Under the pieces are notes generated by a model. That model was not told where the DNA came from. It ran no database searches and saw nothing but the letters and a program-made list of their open reading frames with translations. Positions 8,947 through 18,080 of a stretch of DNA of 38,984 bases are shown here, in pieces. Location: positions 1-38,984 of the forward strand of contig JAGGUP010000033.1 in NCBI GenBank assembly GCA_021158405.1, read 5' to 3'. This stretch comes from Bacteroidales bacterium (lineage in GTDB: Bacteria > Bacteroidota > Bacteroidia > Bacteroidales > UBA12170). Numbering within the stretch: the stretch's first letter is position 1; each line of letters starts with the position of its first letter. The position numbers and the translations under genes are program-made.

Positions 8947-10887
8947 ATGAAAAGTTACTTATGCAATAAAACATTGTTGCTTTTTTCATTGCTGCTATTT
9001 CTATGGACGCTTTCAGCCTCAGGTCAGAAAACAATTGAAGAGCAAAGTGAAAATGGAGTAAGGATTTGGATAGAAGCTGAAAATGGAAAGATAAATCCGC
9101 CAATGAAAATATGGGATGACAATGCTGCATCTTCCGGTTGTTTTATTGAGGTGGAAAGTGGTAACGGAAGCGAAGAAGAAGCTCCAAACAACGGACATGC
9201 AATTTATAAATTTGAGGTTTTAGAAACAGGGTTGTATAAAATTTGGGGACGAGTAATTGCCTCCATGGACGATGAGGATGCCTTTTGGGTAAAAGTGGAT
9301 AATGATGATTGGATTATGTGGAGAGATATTTCCATCTCTTGTCGGTGGCATTGGGATGAAGTACACGATAATACAAACAATAATAACCCGGTAACATTTA
9401 AGCTCGAAAAAGGAGAGCATACTTTTACTGTTGCTTATTTGCTTGATCAAACCCGTTTAGATAAAATTCTAATTACAAATGATATTGATTTTATCCCTTC
9501 AATGGAAGGACCAGAGGTGAAATCACAATTTGTATTTAGCCCGGATAAAAGCATTGCAAAAAAAGAATTACTTTTTGATGCATCAAAGAGCTTCAGCACC
9601 GAAGGAAAAATTGTGAGTTATAGCTGGAGTATTAGTGATGGGGACAAAAGCAACGAAAAAGCGTTTAAATATTCATTTGAAAAACCGGGAAAATATACTA
9701 TTAAACTTATAGTTAAAGATGAAAAAGGTACTATAGGAAAATCAAAACAGACCGTATTAGTATATCAGGATGAGCCTGTTATAAAATTACAAGCAACACC
9801 CGATCATATTAAAAGTGGTATGAAAGTAGAATTTGATGCTTCCGGTTCATTCGATCCAAATGGAGCTATTAAAACTTACAAGTGGAATTTTGGAGATGGA
9901 TGCCAAGGGGAAGGAGCAAAAACTCAGCACAAGTATTATACACAAGGTGAATACAACGCTATATTGACAGTAACAGACGAATCGGGGAAAGTTAAAACTA
10001 AAAAGAAGTTAATAACGGTAATAGCTGATAAACCAAAGAAAGTAATTTTCGAAACTGATATGTGCCTTGATGTAGATGACGTTGGTGCACTTGCATTACT
10101 GCATGCTCTTGCTGATAATAATGAAGCAGAAATTTTAGCGGTATGTTATAACGAAGCACATCATTATGCCGCATCTGCCATCGATGCCATAAACACCTGG
10201 TACGGCAGAGGGAAAATCCCAATTGGAATTTTCAAAGGTGAATTTGACGCTCCTGATTATTCGCAATATCTTGAAACTATTTCAAACTACCCCAATGATA
10301 TTAAAGAGAATGAAGTTCCTGAAGCAATTGAAGTATACAGGAATGCACTGAAAAACCAGCCGGATAAATCGGTTACCATTATAAGTGTTGGTTTTTTGAA
10401 TAACCTTAGTAAACTTTTGCGTGAAGAACCTGAGTTGATTGCAGCAAAGGTAAAGGAGTTGGTTTTAATGGGTGGTGTTTCTAATGATGGATTTAACTTT
10501 TCGCGTCACAACCTCAATGTAGAGTCAGAATATATTTTTAAAAACTGGCCAACACCTCTAGTTATAAGTCAGCAGGGTGGTAATATTATAACAGGTATCC
10601 CATTACAAAATGCACCTAATGAAAATCCTGTTAGGGCAGCTTATTTTCAATTTTTTCACAATTGTTACTGTGACCGTCCAAGTTGGGATCCGTTAACTGT
10701 GTTGTATGCTGTACGTGGTACTTCTGATTATTTTAAAATGATAGATAAAGGAACTGGTCGGCTAAGTAATGGCTATTCTTATAAGATGAAACAAAATTGG
10801 CGTAGCTATTTAGAAACGGTACTTCCCAATTCGGATTATGAAGATATTATAAACAGACTTATGCTAAAGCCGCCAAAAAACAATTAA
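8947..10887 (+). CDS. Exported CBM-like/PKD/PKD/nucleoside-hydrolase fusion (NH paralogue B)
   Basis: A signal peptide (about residues 1-26, ending in SASG-Q) is followed by a beta-sandwich resembling carbohydrate-binding modules of the CBM6/35 or malectin type (about 37-180, IWIEAENG at the start, FTVAYLLDQTRLDKILI near the end). Two PKD domains follow (about 190-273 and 277-360, the second with YKWNFGDG), then an NH-like catalytic domain (about 364-640) with ETDMCLDVDDVGAL, FSRHN and an SWD near the C-terminus. The 646 aa are about twice the usual NH length. CBM and PKD domains normally hold enzymes on polymers, so this form suggests a surface or secreted enzyme that removes ribose from something large. 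The domain calls are by eye; the catalytic domain is clearly paralogous to gene A. Confidence 0.85.
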   Translation: MKSYLCNKTLLLFSLLLFLWTLSASGQKTIEEQSENGVRIWIEAENGKINPPMKIWDDNAASSGCFIEVESGNGSEEEAPNNGHAIYKFEVLETGLYKIWGRVIASMDDEDAFWVKVDNDDWIMWRDISISCRWHWDEVHDNTNNNNPVTFKLEKGEHTFTVAYLLDQTRLDKILITNDIDFIPSMEGPEVKSQFVFSPDKSIAKKELLFDASKSFSTEGKIVSYSWSISDGDKSNEKAFKYSFEKPGKYTIKLIVKDEKGTIGKSKQTVLVYQDEPVIKLQATPDHIKSGMKVEFDASGSFDPNGAIKTYKWNFGDGCQGEGAKTQHKYYTQGEYNAILTVTDESGKVKTKKKLITVIADKPKKVIFETDMCLDVDDVGALALLHALADNNEAEILAVCYNEAHHYAASAIDAINTWYGRGKIPIGIFKGEFDAPDYSQYLETISNYPNDIKENEVPEAIEVYRNALKNQPDKSVTIISVGFLNNLSKLLREEPELIAAKVKELVLMGGVSNDGFNFSRHNLNVESEYIFKNWPTPLVISQQGGNIITGIPLQNAPNENPVRAAYFQFFHNCYCDRPSWDPLTVLYAVRGTSDYFKMIDKGTGRLSNGYSYKMKQNWRSYLETVLPNSDYEDIINRLMLKPPKNN

Positions 10888-10900
10888 TAAAACAAATATT

Positions 10901-11896
10901 ATGAAAAACCTACTTTTGGTTTGTTTGTTGATTTTTATACTTAGTAGCTGTATAAAAACAGAAAAGCGAATTCCAATAATTTTTGATACCGATACAAACA
11001 ACGAATTGGACGATCAGCATGCATTGGCTTATTTGCTCTTTAATGCTGATGTTTTTGACACAAAAGCAATTACAGTAAATGCAACAAGCAATGGAGGCGA
11101 TATTGATAAGCAATATGCAGAAGCTCAACGTATTATGCAATTGTGTAAAGCAAATGGCAAGGTGCCTTTGTTAAAAGGTGCGGATAAAAGTTTCAATGAA
11201 ATAAAAGATTCTATAAACCATGTAGTTTTTGATGGGGTTTCGGCGGTTGATTTTATTATCAAAGAAGCGTTAAACTATTCATCAGAAAACAAATTAGTTG
11301 TTGTGGCCGTAGGAAAACTCACCAATATTGCACTTGCTGTGGAAAAAGAACCACGAATTACAGATAAAATTAGGTTGGTATGGTTGGGTGCCAACTACCC
11401 CGACACTGGAGAATATAACCTGGTAAACGATATCCCTTCCATGAACTTCCTGCTTGATACCAACATCGAATTTGAAATGGTTACTGTTCGGTATGGCAAA
11501 GATTCAGGCACAGACCATGTCAAGGTTTTCAAAAAAAATGTTCTTGATAAAAAAATCATGAAAGGTTTAGGACCTAAAACAGATGTTCCTGTTATTGGCA
11601 GGCATGGAGGTGAATTCTATTGTTTCGGTGATTATTCACATAGCCTGTTTGAGCACTGTCAGTTTCATGGGGATAAGCAGTACCGTGCATTATTTGATAT
11701 GGCTGCCGTTGCGATTGTTAAAAATCCTGAGTGGGCAAAAACCACAATTATTCCTGCTCCCCTAATGGTTGACGAAAAATGGGTGGACCGTCCTGAAAAT
11801 AAACGAAAAATTATTCTTTGGGAATATTTCAATAGAGATGCAATCATAGAAGATCTTTTGGAAAGTTTGAGACATTATAGTTTGGTAAAAAGGTAA
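10901..11896 (+). CDS. Nucleoside-hydrolase-family lipoprotein closer to the classical type (NH paralogue C)
   Basis: The lipoprotein signal (ILSSC, Cys17) places it in the periplasm or on a membrane. The metal motif is IIFDTDTNNELDDQHALAY, and the protein keeps AVGKLTNIALAV, close to the GPLTNIALAL motif of classical nucleoside hydrolases. EYNLVNDIPS matches the position of the ribose-binding EFNxxxDP motif, and a late ALFDMAAVA supplies the final Asp. It is therefore the locus member most likely to be a true nucleoside hydrolase (331 aa, normal length). It is 13 bp after paralogue B and 22 bp before the ADP-ribosylglycohydrolase-like gene. An NH sits near the ribokinase in the B. thetaiotaomicron ribose-scavenging locus, which supports a ribose-releasing role. 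Confidence 0.88.
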   Translation: MKNLLLVCLLIFILSSCIKTEKRIPIIFDTDTNNELDDQHALAYLLFNADVFDTKAITVNATSNGGDIDKQYAEAQRIMQLCKANGKVPLLKGADKSFNEIKDSINHVVFDGVSAVDFIIKEALNYSSENKLVVVAVGKLTNIALAVEKEPRITDKIRLVWLGANYPDTGEYNLVNDIPSMNFLLDTNIEFEMVTVRYGKDSGTDHVKVFKKNVLDKKIMKGLGPKTDVPVIGRHGGEFYCFGDYSHSLFEHCQFHGDKQYRALFDMAAVAIVKNPEWAKTTIIPAPLMVDEKWVDRPENKRKIILWEYFNRDAIIEDLLESLRHYSLVKR

Positions 11897-11918
11897 TGTA
11901 ATGGTAAATATCTTTAAT

Positions 11919-13490
11919 ATGGAAACAAGAATGATAAAGTATATCCTGCCTGCATTGATTGCAATGACAATTTCATGTTCCAGGCAGACTCCAGAAAAGG
12001 AGCAGTTTTCGGACTCAACCACAGTGGCTATCAGTAAATCTGAACTTCAGGATAAAATCAAAGGCGGCTGGGCCGGACAGGTAATTGGTTGTACCTATGG
12101 TGGCCCAACTGAGTTTAGATGGAAAGGTACTCTAATTGGTGACCATGTGCCCATTCAGTGGGATGATTCCCGTATGTTTTGGTATTTTAAAAATGCACCG
12201 GGTTTATATGACGATTTGTATATGGATTTAACCTTTGTGGATGTATTTGAAAAGTACGGACTAGATGCACCCGATTCACTTCATGCACTGGCCTTTGCAA
12301 ATGCTGATTATCTCTTGTGGCATGCCAATCAGGCTGCCCGATATAATATCCTTAACGGGATTATGCCACCCGCTTCCGGTTACTGGAAAAACAATCCTCA
12401 CTCCGATGATATCGATTTTCAGATTGAGGCAGACTTCGCTGGATTAATGTCGCCGGGTATGGTTAACTCAGCAACTGATATAGGCTGGAGAATTGGCCAT
12501 ATCATGAATTACGGTGATGGAGTTTACGGCGGAATTTATGTGTCAGCTATGTATTCACTGGCTTTTGTCTACAATGATATTGACTTTATCGTAAACGAAG
12601 CTCTGACAACAATACCCCCTGAAAGTGAATTTCACCAATGCATTACCGATGTCATTCAATGGCACAAACAATTTCCCAACGACTGGAAAAGAACCTGGTT
12701 TGAAGTTCAAAAGAAATGGACTTACGTAAAAGGCTGTCCCGACGGAGTATTTACTCCCTTTAATATTGATGCCAAAGTAAATGCTGCTTATATGGTAATT
12801 GGCTTGCTTTATGGTAATGGTGATTATGGTGCAACGATTGATATCAGTACCCGTTGTGGTAACGATTCTGACTGCAATCCGGCAAGCACAGGCGGAATTT
12901 TGGGGACGATGATCGGGTATAGCAAAATTCCTGATTATTGGAAACAGGGAATCGACAAAGTGGTGGATATGAATTTTAGCTATACGGATATGTCACTTCA
13001 AAAATTATATAAAACCGGCTTCCGTCATGCCGTTGAAATGATTAAGCGAAACGGAGGAAAGGAAGAAAGCGATAAGGTGATAATTCAATACCAGAAACCT
13101 AAAAACGTACCGCTTGAAATTGCTTTCAACGGAATATTCCCTAAAGAGCGAAAGAAGATTGGCGGGAAGCTGACTTCAAACAAACCTGAAATTTCGTTTG
13201 ATATGAAGGGTTGCGGTTTTTTAATAACAGGATGGGCTGCTAAAGAAAATCAGTTGCCCGATATAACACTGAAAGTGGATGTTTTTGTGGATGGACAATT
13301 TCAGGAAACAGTTAAAATGCCCACTCAGTTCAGGACTCGTCGTCTCGATGTGACCAGGAATTACGATTTACCTGAAAGAGCACATACTGTTACTCTGAAA
13401 GCACTGTATATTCCCAAAGGTTATTGGATTGAAACAAATGATGCGCTATTGTATTCATCCAACAAACCAGAATCTCACATTCATTTTTAA
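11919..13490 (+). CDS. Exported ADP-ribosylglycohydrolase-family lipoprotein
   Basis: The catalytic core shows the ADP-ribosylglycohydrolase (DraG/ARH-like) pattern: KIKGGWAGQVIGCTYGG near the N-terminus, an acidic YDDLYMDLTFVDV where the family has a metal-binding DDT-type motif, and CGNDSDCNPASTGGILG near the C-terminal side of the core, equivalent to GGDSDTNA. The family removes ADP-ribose or ribose-linked groups with the help of two metal ions. An extra domain of about 130 residues with beta-rich composition follows the core. A lipoprotein signal (AMTISC) means it is exported, unlike most family members. The start is ambiguous: ATGs at 11901, 11919 and 11931 are in frame, and the last gives the tidiest signal peptide. 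An equivalent gene is present in the B. thetaiotaomicron rus locus. Whether its substrate is ADP-ribose, NAD or another riboside cannot be told. Confidence 0.85.
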   Translation: METRMIKYILPALIAMTISCSRQTPEKEQFSDSTTVAISKSELQDKIKGGWAGQVIGCTYGGPTEFRWKGTLIGDHVPIQWDDSRMFWYFKNAPGLYDDLYMDLTFVDVFEKYGLDAPDSLHALAFANADYLLWHANQAARYNILNGIMPPASGYWKNNPHSDDIDFQIEADFAGLMSPGMVNSATDIGWRIGHIMNYGDGVYGGIYVSAMYSLAFVYNDIDFIVNEALTTIPPESEFHQCITDVIQWHKQFPNDWKRTWFEVQKKWTYVKGCPDGVFTPFNIDAKVNAAYMVIGLLYGNGDYGATIDISTRCGNDSDCNPASTGGILGTMIGYSKIPDYWKQGIDKVVDMNFSYTDMSLQKLYKTGFRHAVEMIKRNGGKEESDKVIIQYQKPKNVPLEIAFNGIFPKERKKIGGKLTSNKPEISFDMKGCGFLITGWAAKENQLPDITLKVDVFVDGQFQETVKMPTQFRTRRLDVTRNYDLPERAHTVTLKALYIPKGYWIETNDALLYSSNKPESHIHF

Positions 13491-13519
13491 ATATTTACTA
13501 GCAAAAAAAATAAAGATAT

Positions 13520-14446
13520 ATGAGTAAAATATTAGTCATCGGGAGTTCAAATACCGACTTAATAGCAAAAGTGAAGAATTTTCCTAACTCAGGAGAAACC
13601 ATTGAAGGAATTGCATACATGCAAGCTATGGGAGGTAAAGGGGCCAATCAGGCAATTGCGGCTCACCGGTTAGGAGGAGGAGTAAGGTTTATCACCTGCC
13701 TGGGGAATGATGTCAATGGGAAAAATACGCTGCAATATTATCAAAATGAAGGGCTAGATGTTTCTTCTTCTTTAATTGTTGAGGAAATTTCATCGGGAAC
13801 CGCAATGATTTGGGTTGATGAAAAAGGCGAGAACTGTATTGTAATTACGCCGGGAGCAAATAACAAGTTGACGCCTGAATATATTTTGAAAATCGAAGAA
13901 AATATTGCCAACGCTGAAATTATTATGCTTCAGATGGAAATTCCTTATGAAACCGTTAAAACAGTTTGTTATTTGGCTAAAAAGCACAATAAGAAAGTCA
14001 TTCTGAATGTTGCCCCTGCAAGGGTATTAGATGAAGACATATTAAAAAATGTTGATATCCTGGTGGTGAATAAAACCGAAGCTGAAACTATTTCAGGGGA
14101 AAAGATTGAAGAGGTTGGAAAGATGACTGTGATTGAAAAGCTAATTTCCCTAGGAGTTTCAACTATTGTTCTTACCCTTGGAAAAGAGGGATGTTTGTTA
14201 AAAAATGAACAAACTGTAATAAATAAACAAGCTTTTGTCGTTGATACGATTGACACCACTGCCGCAGGCGATACTTTTTGTGGCGCCTTGGCTGCACGCC
14301 TTAGCAAAGGGGAAAATTGGGACGATGTACTAACATTTGCTTCAGCAGCTTCAGCTCTTTGTGTTACACGGATGGGAGCACAACCTTCCGTGCCAACTGA
14401 AAAAGAAGTGCTCGATTTTTTGAAGGAAAATGAAGTCAATTTTTAA
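13520..14446 (+). CDS. rbsK: Ribokinase (PfkB family)
   Basis: It phosphorylates ribose at C5 with ATP in the cytoplasm, feeding the pentose phosphate pathway. The N-terminal signature includes MGGKGANQAIAAHRLGG (37-53) and a substrate-binding ITCLGND. The C-terminal PfkB signature DTTAAGDTFCGALAARL has the catalytic-base Asp at about residue 251, and NKTEAE (185-190) is the usual ATP-site motif. The length of 308 aa is typical and there is no signal peptide. It is the strongest single clue that the locus handles ribose. It lies 29 bp after the glycohydrolase gene and 46 bp before a permease gene, so the three probably share a transcript. Confidence 0.93.
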   Translation: MSKILVIGSSNTDLIAKVKNFPNSGETIEGIAYMQAMGGKGANQAIAAHRLGGGVRFITCLGNDVNGKNTLQYYQNEGLDVSSSLIVEEISSGTAMIWVDEKGENCIVITPGANNKLTPEYILKIEENIANAEIIMLQMEIPYETVKTVCYLAKKHNKKVILNVAPARVLDEDILKNVDILVVNKTEAETISGEKIEEVGKMTVIEKLISLGVSTIVLTLGKEGCLLKNEQTVINKQAFVVDTIDTTAAGDTFCGALAARLSKGENWDDVLTFASAASALCVTRMGAQPSVPTEKEVLDFLKENEVNF

Positions 14447-14492
14447 TTATAAAATCAACTAAAATAGTATTAATCAACTTAAATCAATCAAT

Positions 14493-15494
14493 ATGTTTAT
14501 CATAAATAGTTACTCGTTGGCAATTATATTTTGTGTAATTACTATGCTTTGTTGGGGTTCGTGGGGAAACACCCAAAAATTGGCAGGAAAAACCTGGCGC
14601 TACGAATTGTTCTATTGGGACTATGTTCTTGGAGTCCTGATATTATCGCTTATATCAGCTTTTACCATTGGAAGTATAGGCGATGGCGGTCGTGGCTTTC
14701 TTAATGACCTAGCACAAGCAGATTTGAAAAACATTGGAAGTGCTTTTCTGGGTGGTGTTATTTTTAATGCAGCCAATATATTGCTGTCTACAGCAATAGC
14801 CATTGCAGGTATGGCGGTAGCTTTCCCTGTAGGCATTGGACTTGCTCTAGTTTTGGGTGTAATTATCAATTACATGGGCTCACAAAAGGGTGATCCTGTA
14901 TTTTTATTCTTTGGAGTTACACTTATTGCCGTAGCCATTATTCTGAATGCGATAGCTTATAAAAAAACATCCGGTGGCAATCAAAAAGTATCTTCAAAAG
15001 GAATATTTGTTTCAATACTTGCCGGTGTACTGATGTCGTTCTTTTACCGATTTGTTGCCGCATCCATGGACCTCGATAATTTTGTAAGTCCGGCTGCTGG
15101 TAAAATGACTCCATACACAGCAGTGGTAATTTTTGCTCTGGGAATTTTTATTAGTAATTTTTTGTTCAATACCATTTTAATGAAAAAACCAATTAGTGGT
15201 GAACCTACTAATTACAAGGCCTATTTTAGTGGAAATTTGAAAATACATATGGTGGGTGTTTTGGGTGGTATAATTTGGGGAATTGGTAATTCACTAAATC
15301 TAATTGCCGCAGGAAAAGCTGGTGCAGCCATTTCATATGGTCTTGGACAGGGCGCAACACTTGTTGCGGCACTATGGGGTGTATTTATCTGGAAAGAGTT
15401 TAGAGGCTCTTCGAGGAGTACAAATTCTTTGCTTGCAATTATGTTTATATTGTTTGTTGCAGGAATTATCTCGATTATTTATGCTGGTCAATAG
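14493..15494 (+). CDS. GRP/RhaT-like sugar permease, probable ribose importer
   Basis: This inner-membrane protein has about ten hydrophobic helices in two similar halves, as in the drug/metabolite-transporter-type sugar permeases (GRP family, which includes GlcU and RbsU, and RhaT). The N-terminus has the recognisable LCWGSWGNTQK in the first helix; a second-half GGIIWGIGNSLN and GLGQGATLVAALWGVFIWKEF fit the family. It has 333 aa. Directly following ribokinase, it is best read as the ribose uptake step, equivalent in position to the permease of the B. thetaiotaomicron ribose locus. A role for another pentose or a nucleoside remains possible. Confidence 0.88.
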   Translation: MFIINSYSLAIIFCVITMLCWGSWGNTQKLAGKTWRYELFYWDYVLGVLILSLISAFTIGSIGDGGRGFLNDLAQADLKNIGSAFLGGVIFNAANILLSTAIAIAGMAVAFPVGIGLALVLGVIINYMGSQKGDPVFLFFGVTLIAVAIILNAIAYKKTSGGNQKVSSKGIFVSILAGVLMSFFYRFVAASMDLDNFVSPAAGKMTPYTAVVIFALGIFISNFLFNTILMKKPISGEPTNYKAYFSGNLKIHMVGVLGGIIWGIGNSLNLIAAGKAGAAISYGLGQGATLVAALWGVFIWKEFRGSSRSTNSLLAIMFILFVAGIISIIYAGQ

Positions 15495-15646
15495 TAGTTC
15501 TGTTAATTAAATATTTGCTGGGAATTGTGTTTCAATATTAGTCATTTTATTGAAAATAATAGCAATTGGGGAACAACTTTAATAAAGTGAGGTATACGAA
15601 AAGACATACATCTTAGGGTTATTTATAACGAAAAAAATTGAAAAGA

Positions 15647-16591
15647 ATGGAAATCAGCAAAACTTTTTCTAAATGGAAATATTTGTTTCTTTTAATTGTC
15701 CTGCTGCCAACTCTATTGATTGCCCGGAATAATAAACCGGTTAAACTAATTTACGAAACAGACATGTGTGGGGCGGTGGATGATGTGGGTGCTTTGGCTA
15801 TGATTCACGGACTTCAGAACAGAGGGGAAACAGAACTACTGGCGGTATGTTTAAACGCAACAGGGGATTCTGATGGCGTAGCTGCTATTGATGCTATCAA
15901 CACATGGTATGGGCGTGGAGATATTCCCGTTGGAATCTGGAAGGGATCTTATCCGGAGCCGGACCCATCTAAATATCTGCATGCCCTAGCTAGGTTTCCT
16001 CACAACATTAATAATAAAACTGCCTTAAGTGCTCTGGAGATTTATCAAAAAGTTCTAAGAAAACAACCAGACAAATCTGTGACTATTGTAAGCACGGGTT
16101 TTCTTCAAAACCTAGATGAGTTATTGAGAAATGATCCGGAGCTGGTTGCCTCAAAAGTAAAAGAACTGGTAATCATGGGCGCCTACCAAAATGACGTTAT
16201 CCATTTTAATAGGCACAGTACAACAAAAGCAGCCCAAAATGTCATAGAAAACTGGCCAACTTCGATTGTTTTTCATCATCTGGGTGGTGGGGTCCAGACC
16301 GGTTCAGGATTAAAGGATACGCCTGCAGGGAACCCAGTGCGGATGGCTTACTACTTGCAACTCGACTCCAAATTCACTGACAACCCTAGCTATGATCAGA
16401 TGACAGTCCTTTATGGCGTGAGGGGAGCTTCGGGTTACTTTAAGCAAAACACCACCGGTACAGGAATGTTATTGAATGGATATAAATGGGATCTGAAGAA
16501 AAGAAATGATTCGTGGTTGGAATTGACTTTAACGGAAGCTTCTTATGCCAAGATTATCCAAGATCTTATGGTGGAGCTCCCTCTGAAGTAG
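15647..16591 (+). CDS. Exported nucleoside-hydrolase-like protein with altered motifs (NH paralogue D)
   Basis: A signal peptide (hydrophobic LFLLIVLLPTLLI, cleaved near ARN) leads into an NH-like domain of about 290 residues. Compared with paralogues A, B and E, two conserved spots differ: the metal loop reads ETDMCGAVDDVGAL where the others have xDVDD, and RHS replaces RHN at the likely ribose-contact site. The final Asp (SYDQMTVLYGVRG) and the Asp pair are kept. It may have a different substrate or be a binding protein rather than an enzyme. An ATG at 15647 is chosen; an in-frame TTG lies 9 bp upstream. A 152-bp gap separates it from the permease, so it may have its own promoter, though none is convincing. 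Confidence 0.83.
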   Translation: MEISKTFSKWKYLFLLIVLLPTLLIARNNKPVKLIYETDMCGAVDDVGALAMIHGLQNRGETELLAVCLNATGDSDGVAAIDAINTWYGRGDIPVGIWKGSYPEPDPSKYLHALARFPHNINNKTALSALEIYQKVLRKQPDKSVTIVSTGFLQNLDELLRNDPELVASKVKELVIMGAYQNDVIHFNRHSTTKAAQNVIENWPTSIVFHHLGGGVQTGSGLKDTPAGNPVRMAYYLQLDSKFTDNPSYDQMTVLYGVRGASGYFKQNTTGTGMLLNGYKWDLKKRNDSWLELTLTEASYAKIIQDLMVELPLK

Positions 16592-16735
16592 CTGAGGAAA
16601 GAATTGGAATTTAATTTTTAAACTGTAATCGTATTGATATTTTGCAGGTTGAAGTTTTGATAAATTACAAATGAGCGTTTCTATTACTCTTATGGTTTAA
16701 CCTATGTAAATGAATAAACTAATCCTAAGGAAAAA

Positions 16736-18052
16736 ATGAGAAGATTAATTTTTTTTACGATAGTAATTTATCTTATATCACCGGGGTGCGCAAATACGGG
16801 TCAGAAAAGCAAGACTAACCAATATTATATAAATAGTCAAGACGGTAATGACTCCAATAAAGTGAATTCTATAAAATCACCGTGGAAGAGTCTCAAGAAA
16901 TTAGAGGAGATAACTTTTCATCCCGGGGATAGTATTTTATTTGCAAAAAATTCGGCCTTTCATGGGGGGATTATGTTTAAATCTTCCGGAACTATTGAAC
17001 ATCCGATCGTGATAAGTAGTTATAGAGATGGGGCACTTCCCTCTTTTAGTAATCCCAGTCGAGATGAGGTAAATGGGAATGTATTTCAGGTAAGTGGCAG
17101 TTATCTTGTATTTGATCGTCTATCATTTTTGAAGTGTGCGAACTCAAATTCCCAAAAGAGCAAATCAGTTTTGGAAGTAGGGGCCATATTTACTCAAACC
17201 AATGCACACAATATTATCATTAAAAACTGCGAATTCACTGATTGTCCAATAGGTGTTAATATTACAGGACAACACAGTTTGATAACCGGCAATTCATTTA
17301 AAGACTGCAATCGATTTCTTTCAAATCCAGACTGGGGACCGATAGGAATAGTTATAGGTAATGCTTATGATGAAATCTCACATAACTCTTGCTCAAACTA
17401 TGTAAACATTGGCGGAAATTATGGAGCAGATGGAGGTTTTATTGAATTAGATGACCGATTCTTTGGCGTTAAAGTTCATGATATTAAAATTCATCACAAT
17501 AAATCATTTGGAAATATGGGTTTCCTGGAAGTTGAGAAAGAGGTAGAAGGAGATAATATTGATGTGTATTATAACTTAAGCGACGACTATCAGCAATTCA
17601 TTTTCTATTGGGGTGGAGACAACTCTAAGATAGAAAACAATACGATTATCCGCTCAAAGCCATCGCTCAATGGAGCTGTCAATACAGTGTTTACTATGAG
17701 AAATGGAAATTTTACTTTAAGAAATAACATTTTTGTTGTGGCAAATGGCATACAGGTGTTGTTAACAGCTCCATACGATGAAGGGAATTACAATCATGTG
17801 ACGCACGAGAATAATCTTTATTACTGTACTGACGGAAGTACTGATGATCCTTGCGGAAGACCACTTGAAACAGGAGAATTAATTGCAAACCCTTGCTTTG
17901 TCGACACCAATGCAGGCAATTATCATTTAAGCCCCAACAGCCCAGCGATTAATAGCGGCAAGAATATAGGCTATGGCTTGGATTTAGATAATTTACCTAT
18001 TAAAAAAAATACAGCCCCAAATATAGGAGCCTACCTAAACAGTGAGAAATAA
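16736..18052 (+). CDS. Right-handed parallel beta-helix lipoprotein
   Basis: The signal peptide ends at Cys18 (ISPGC), so it is a lipoprotein. The N-terminal cap, with QDGNDSNKV, SPWKSLKKLEEI and PGDSILFAKNSAFHGG, is typical of right-handed beta-helix proteins. It is followed by repeated strand patterns such as NIIIKNCEFTDCPIGVNITG, SLITGNSFKDC, NSKIENNTIIRS and FTLRNNIFVV, and by a C-terminal DLDNLPIKKNTAPNIGAY found in many such proteins. This fold is common in polysaccharide lyases and glycoside hydrolases, but no catalytic residues can be assigned. Lying between two NH genes, it may cut or bind the polymer that carries the ribosyl groups. It has 438 aa. Confidence 0.75.
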   Translation: MRRLIFFTIVIYLISPGCANTGQKSKTNQYYINSQDGNDSNKVNSIKSPWKSLKKLEEITFHPGDSILFAKNSAFHGGIMFKSSGTIEHPIVISSYRDGALPSFSNPSRDEVNGNVFQVSGSYLVFDRLSFLKCANSNSQKSKSVLEVGAIFTQTNAHNIIIKNCEFTDCPIGVNITGQHSLITGNSFKDCNRFLSNPDWGPIGIVIGNAYDEISHNSCSNYVNIGGNYGADGGFIELDDRFFGVKVHDIKIHHNKSFGNMGFLEVEKEVEGDNIDVYYNLSDDYQQFIFYWGGDNSKIENNTIIRSKPSLNGAVNTVFTMRNGNFTLRNNIFVVANGIQVLLTAPYDEGNYNHVTHENNLYYCTDGSTDDPCGRPLETGELIANPCFVDTNAGNYHLSPNSPAINSGKNIGYGLDLDNLPIKKNTAPNIGAYLNSEK

Positions 18053-18080
18053 ATATTAATTTTTATCAAGAAATATTAAC

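Noticed and set aside
13969-14439. 156-codon antisense ORF inside the ribokinase gene
   Set aside because: It mirrors a strongly conserved coding frame and has no recognisable protein features.
15638-15646. TTG start for NH paralogue D
   Set aside because: An ATG nine bases downstream gives a complete signal peptide; the TTG adds only three residues.
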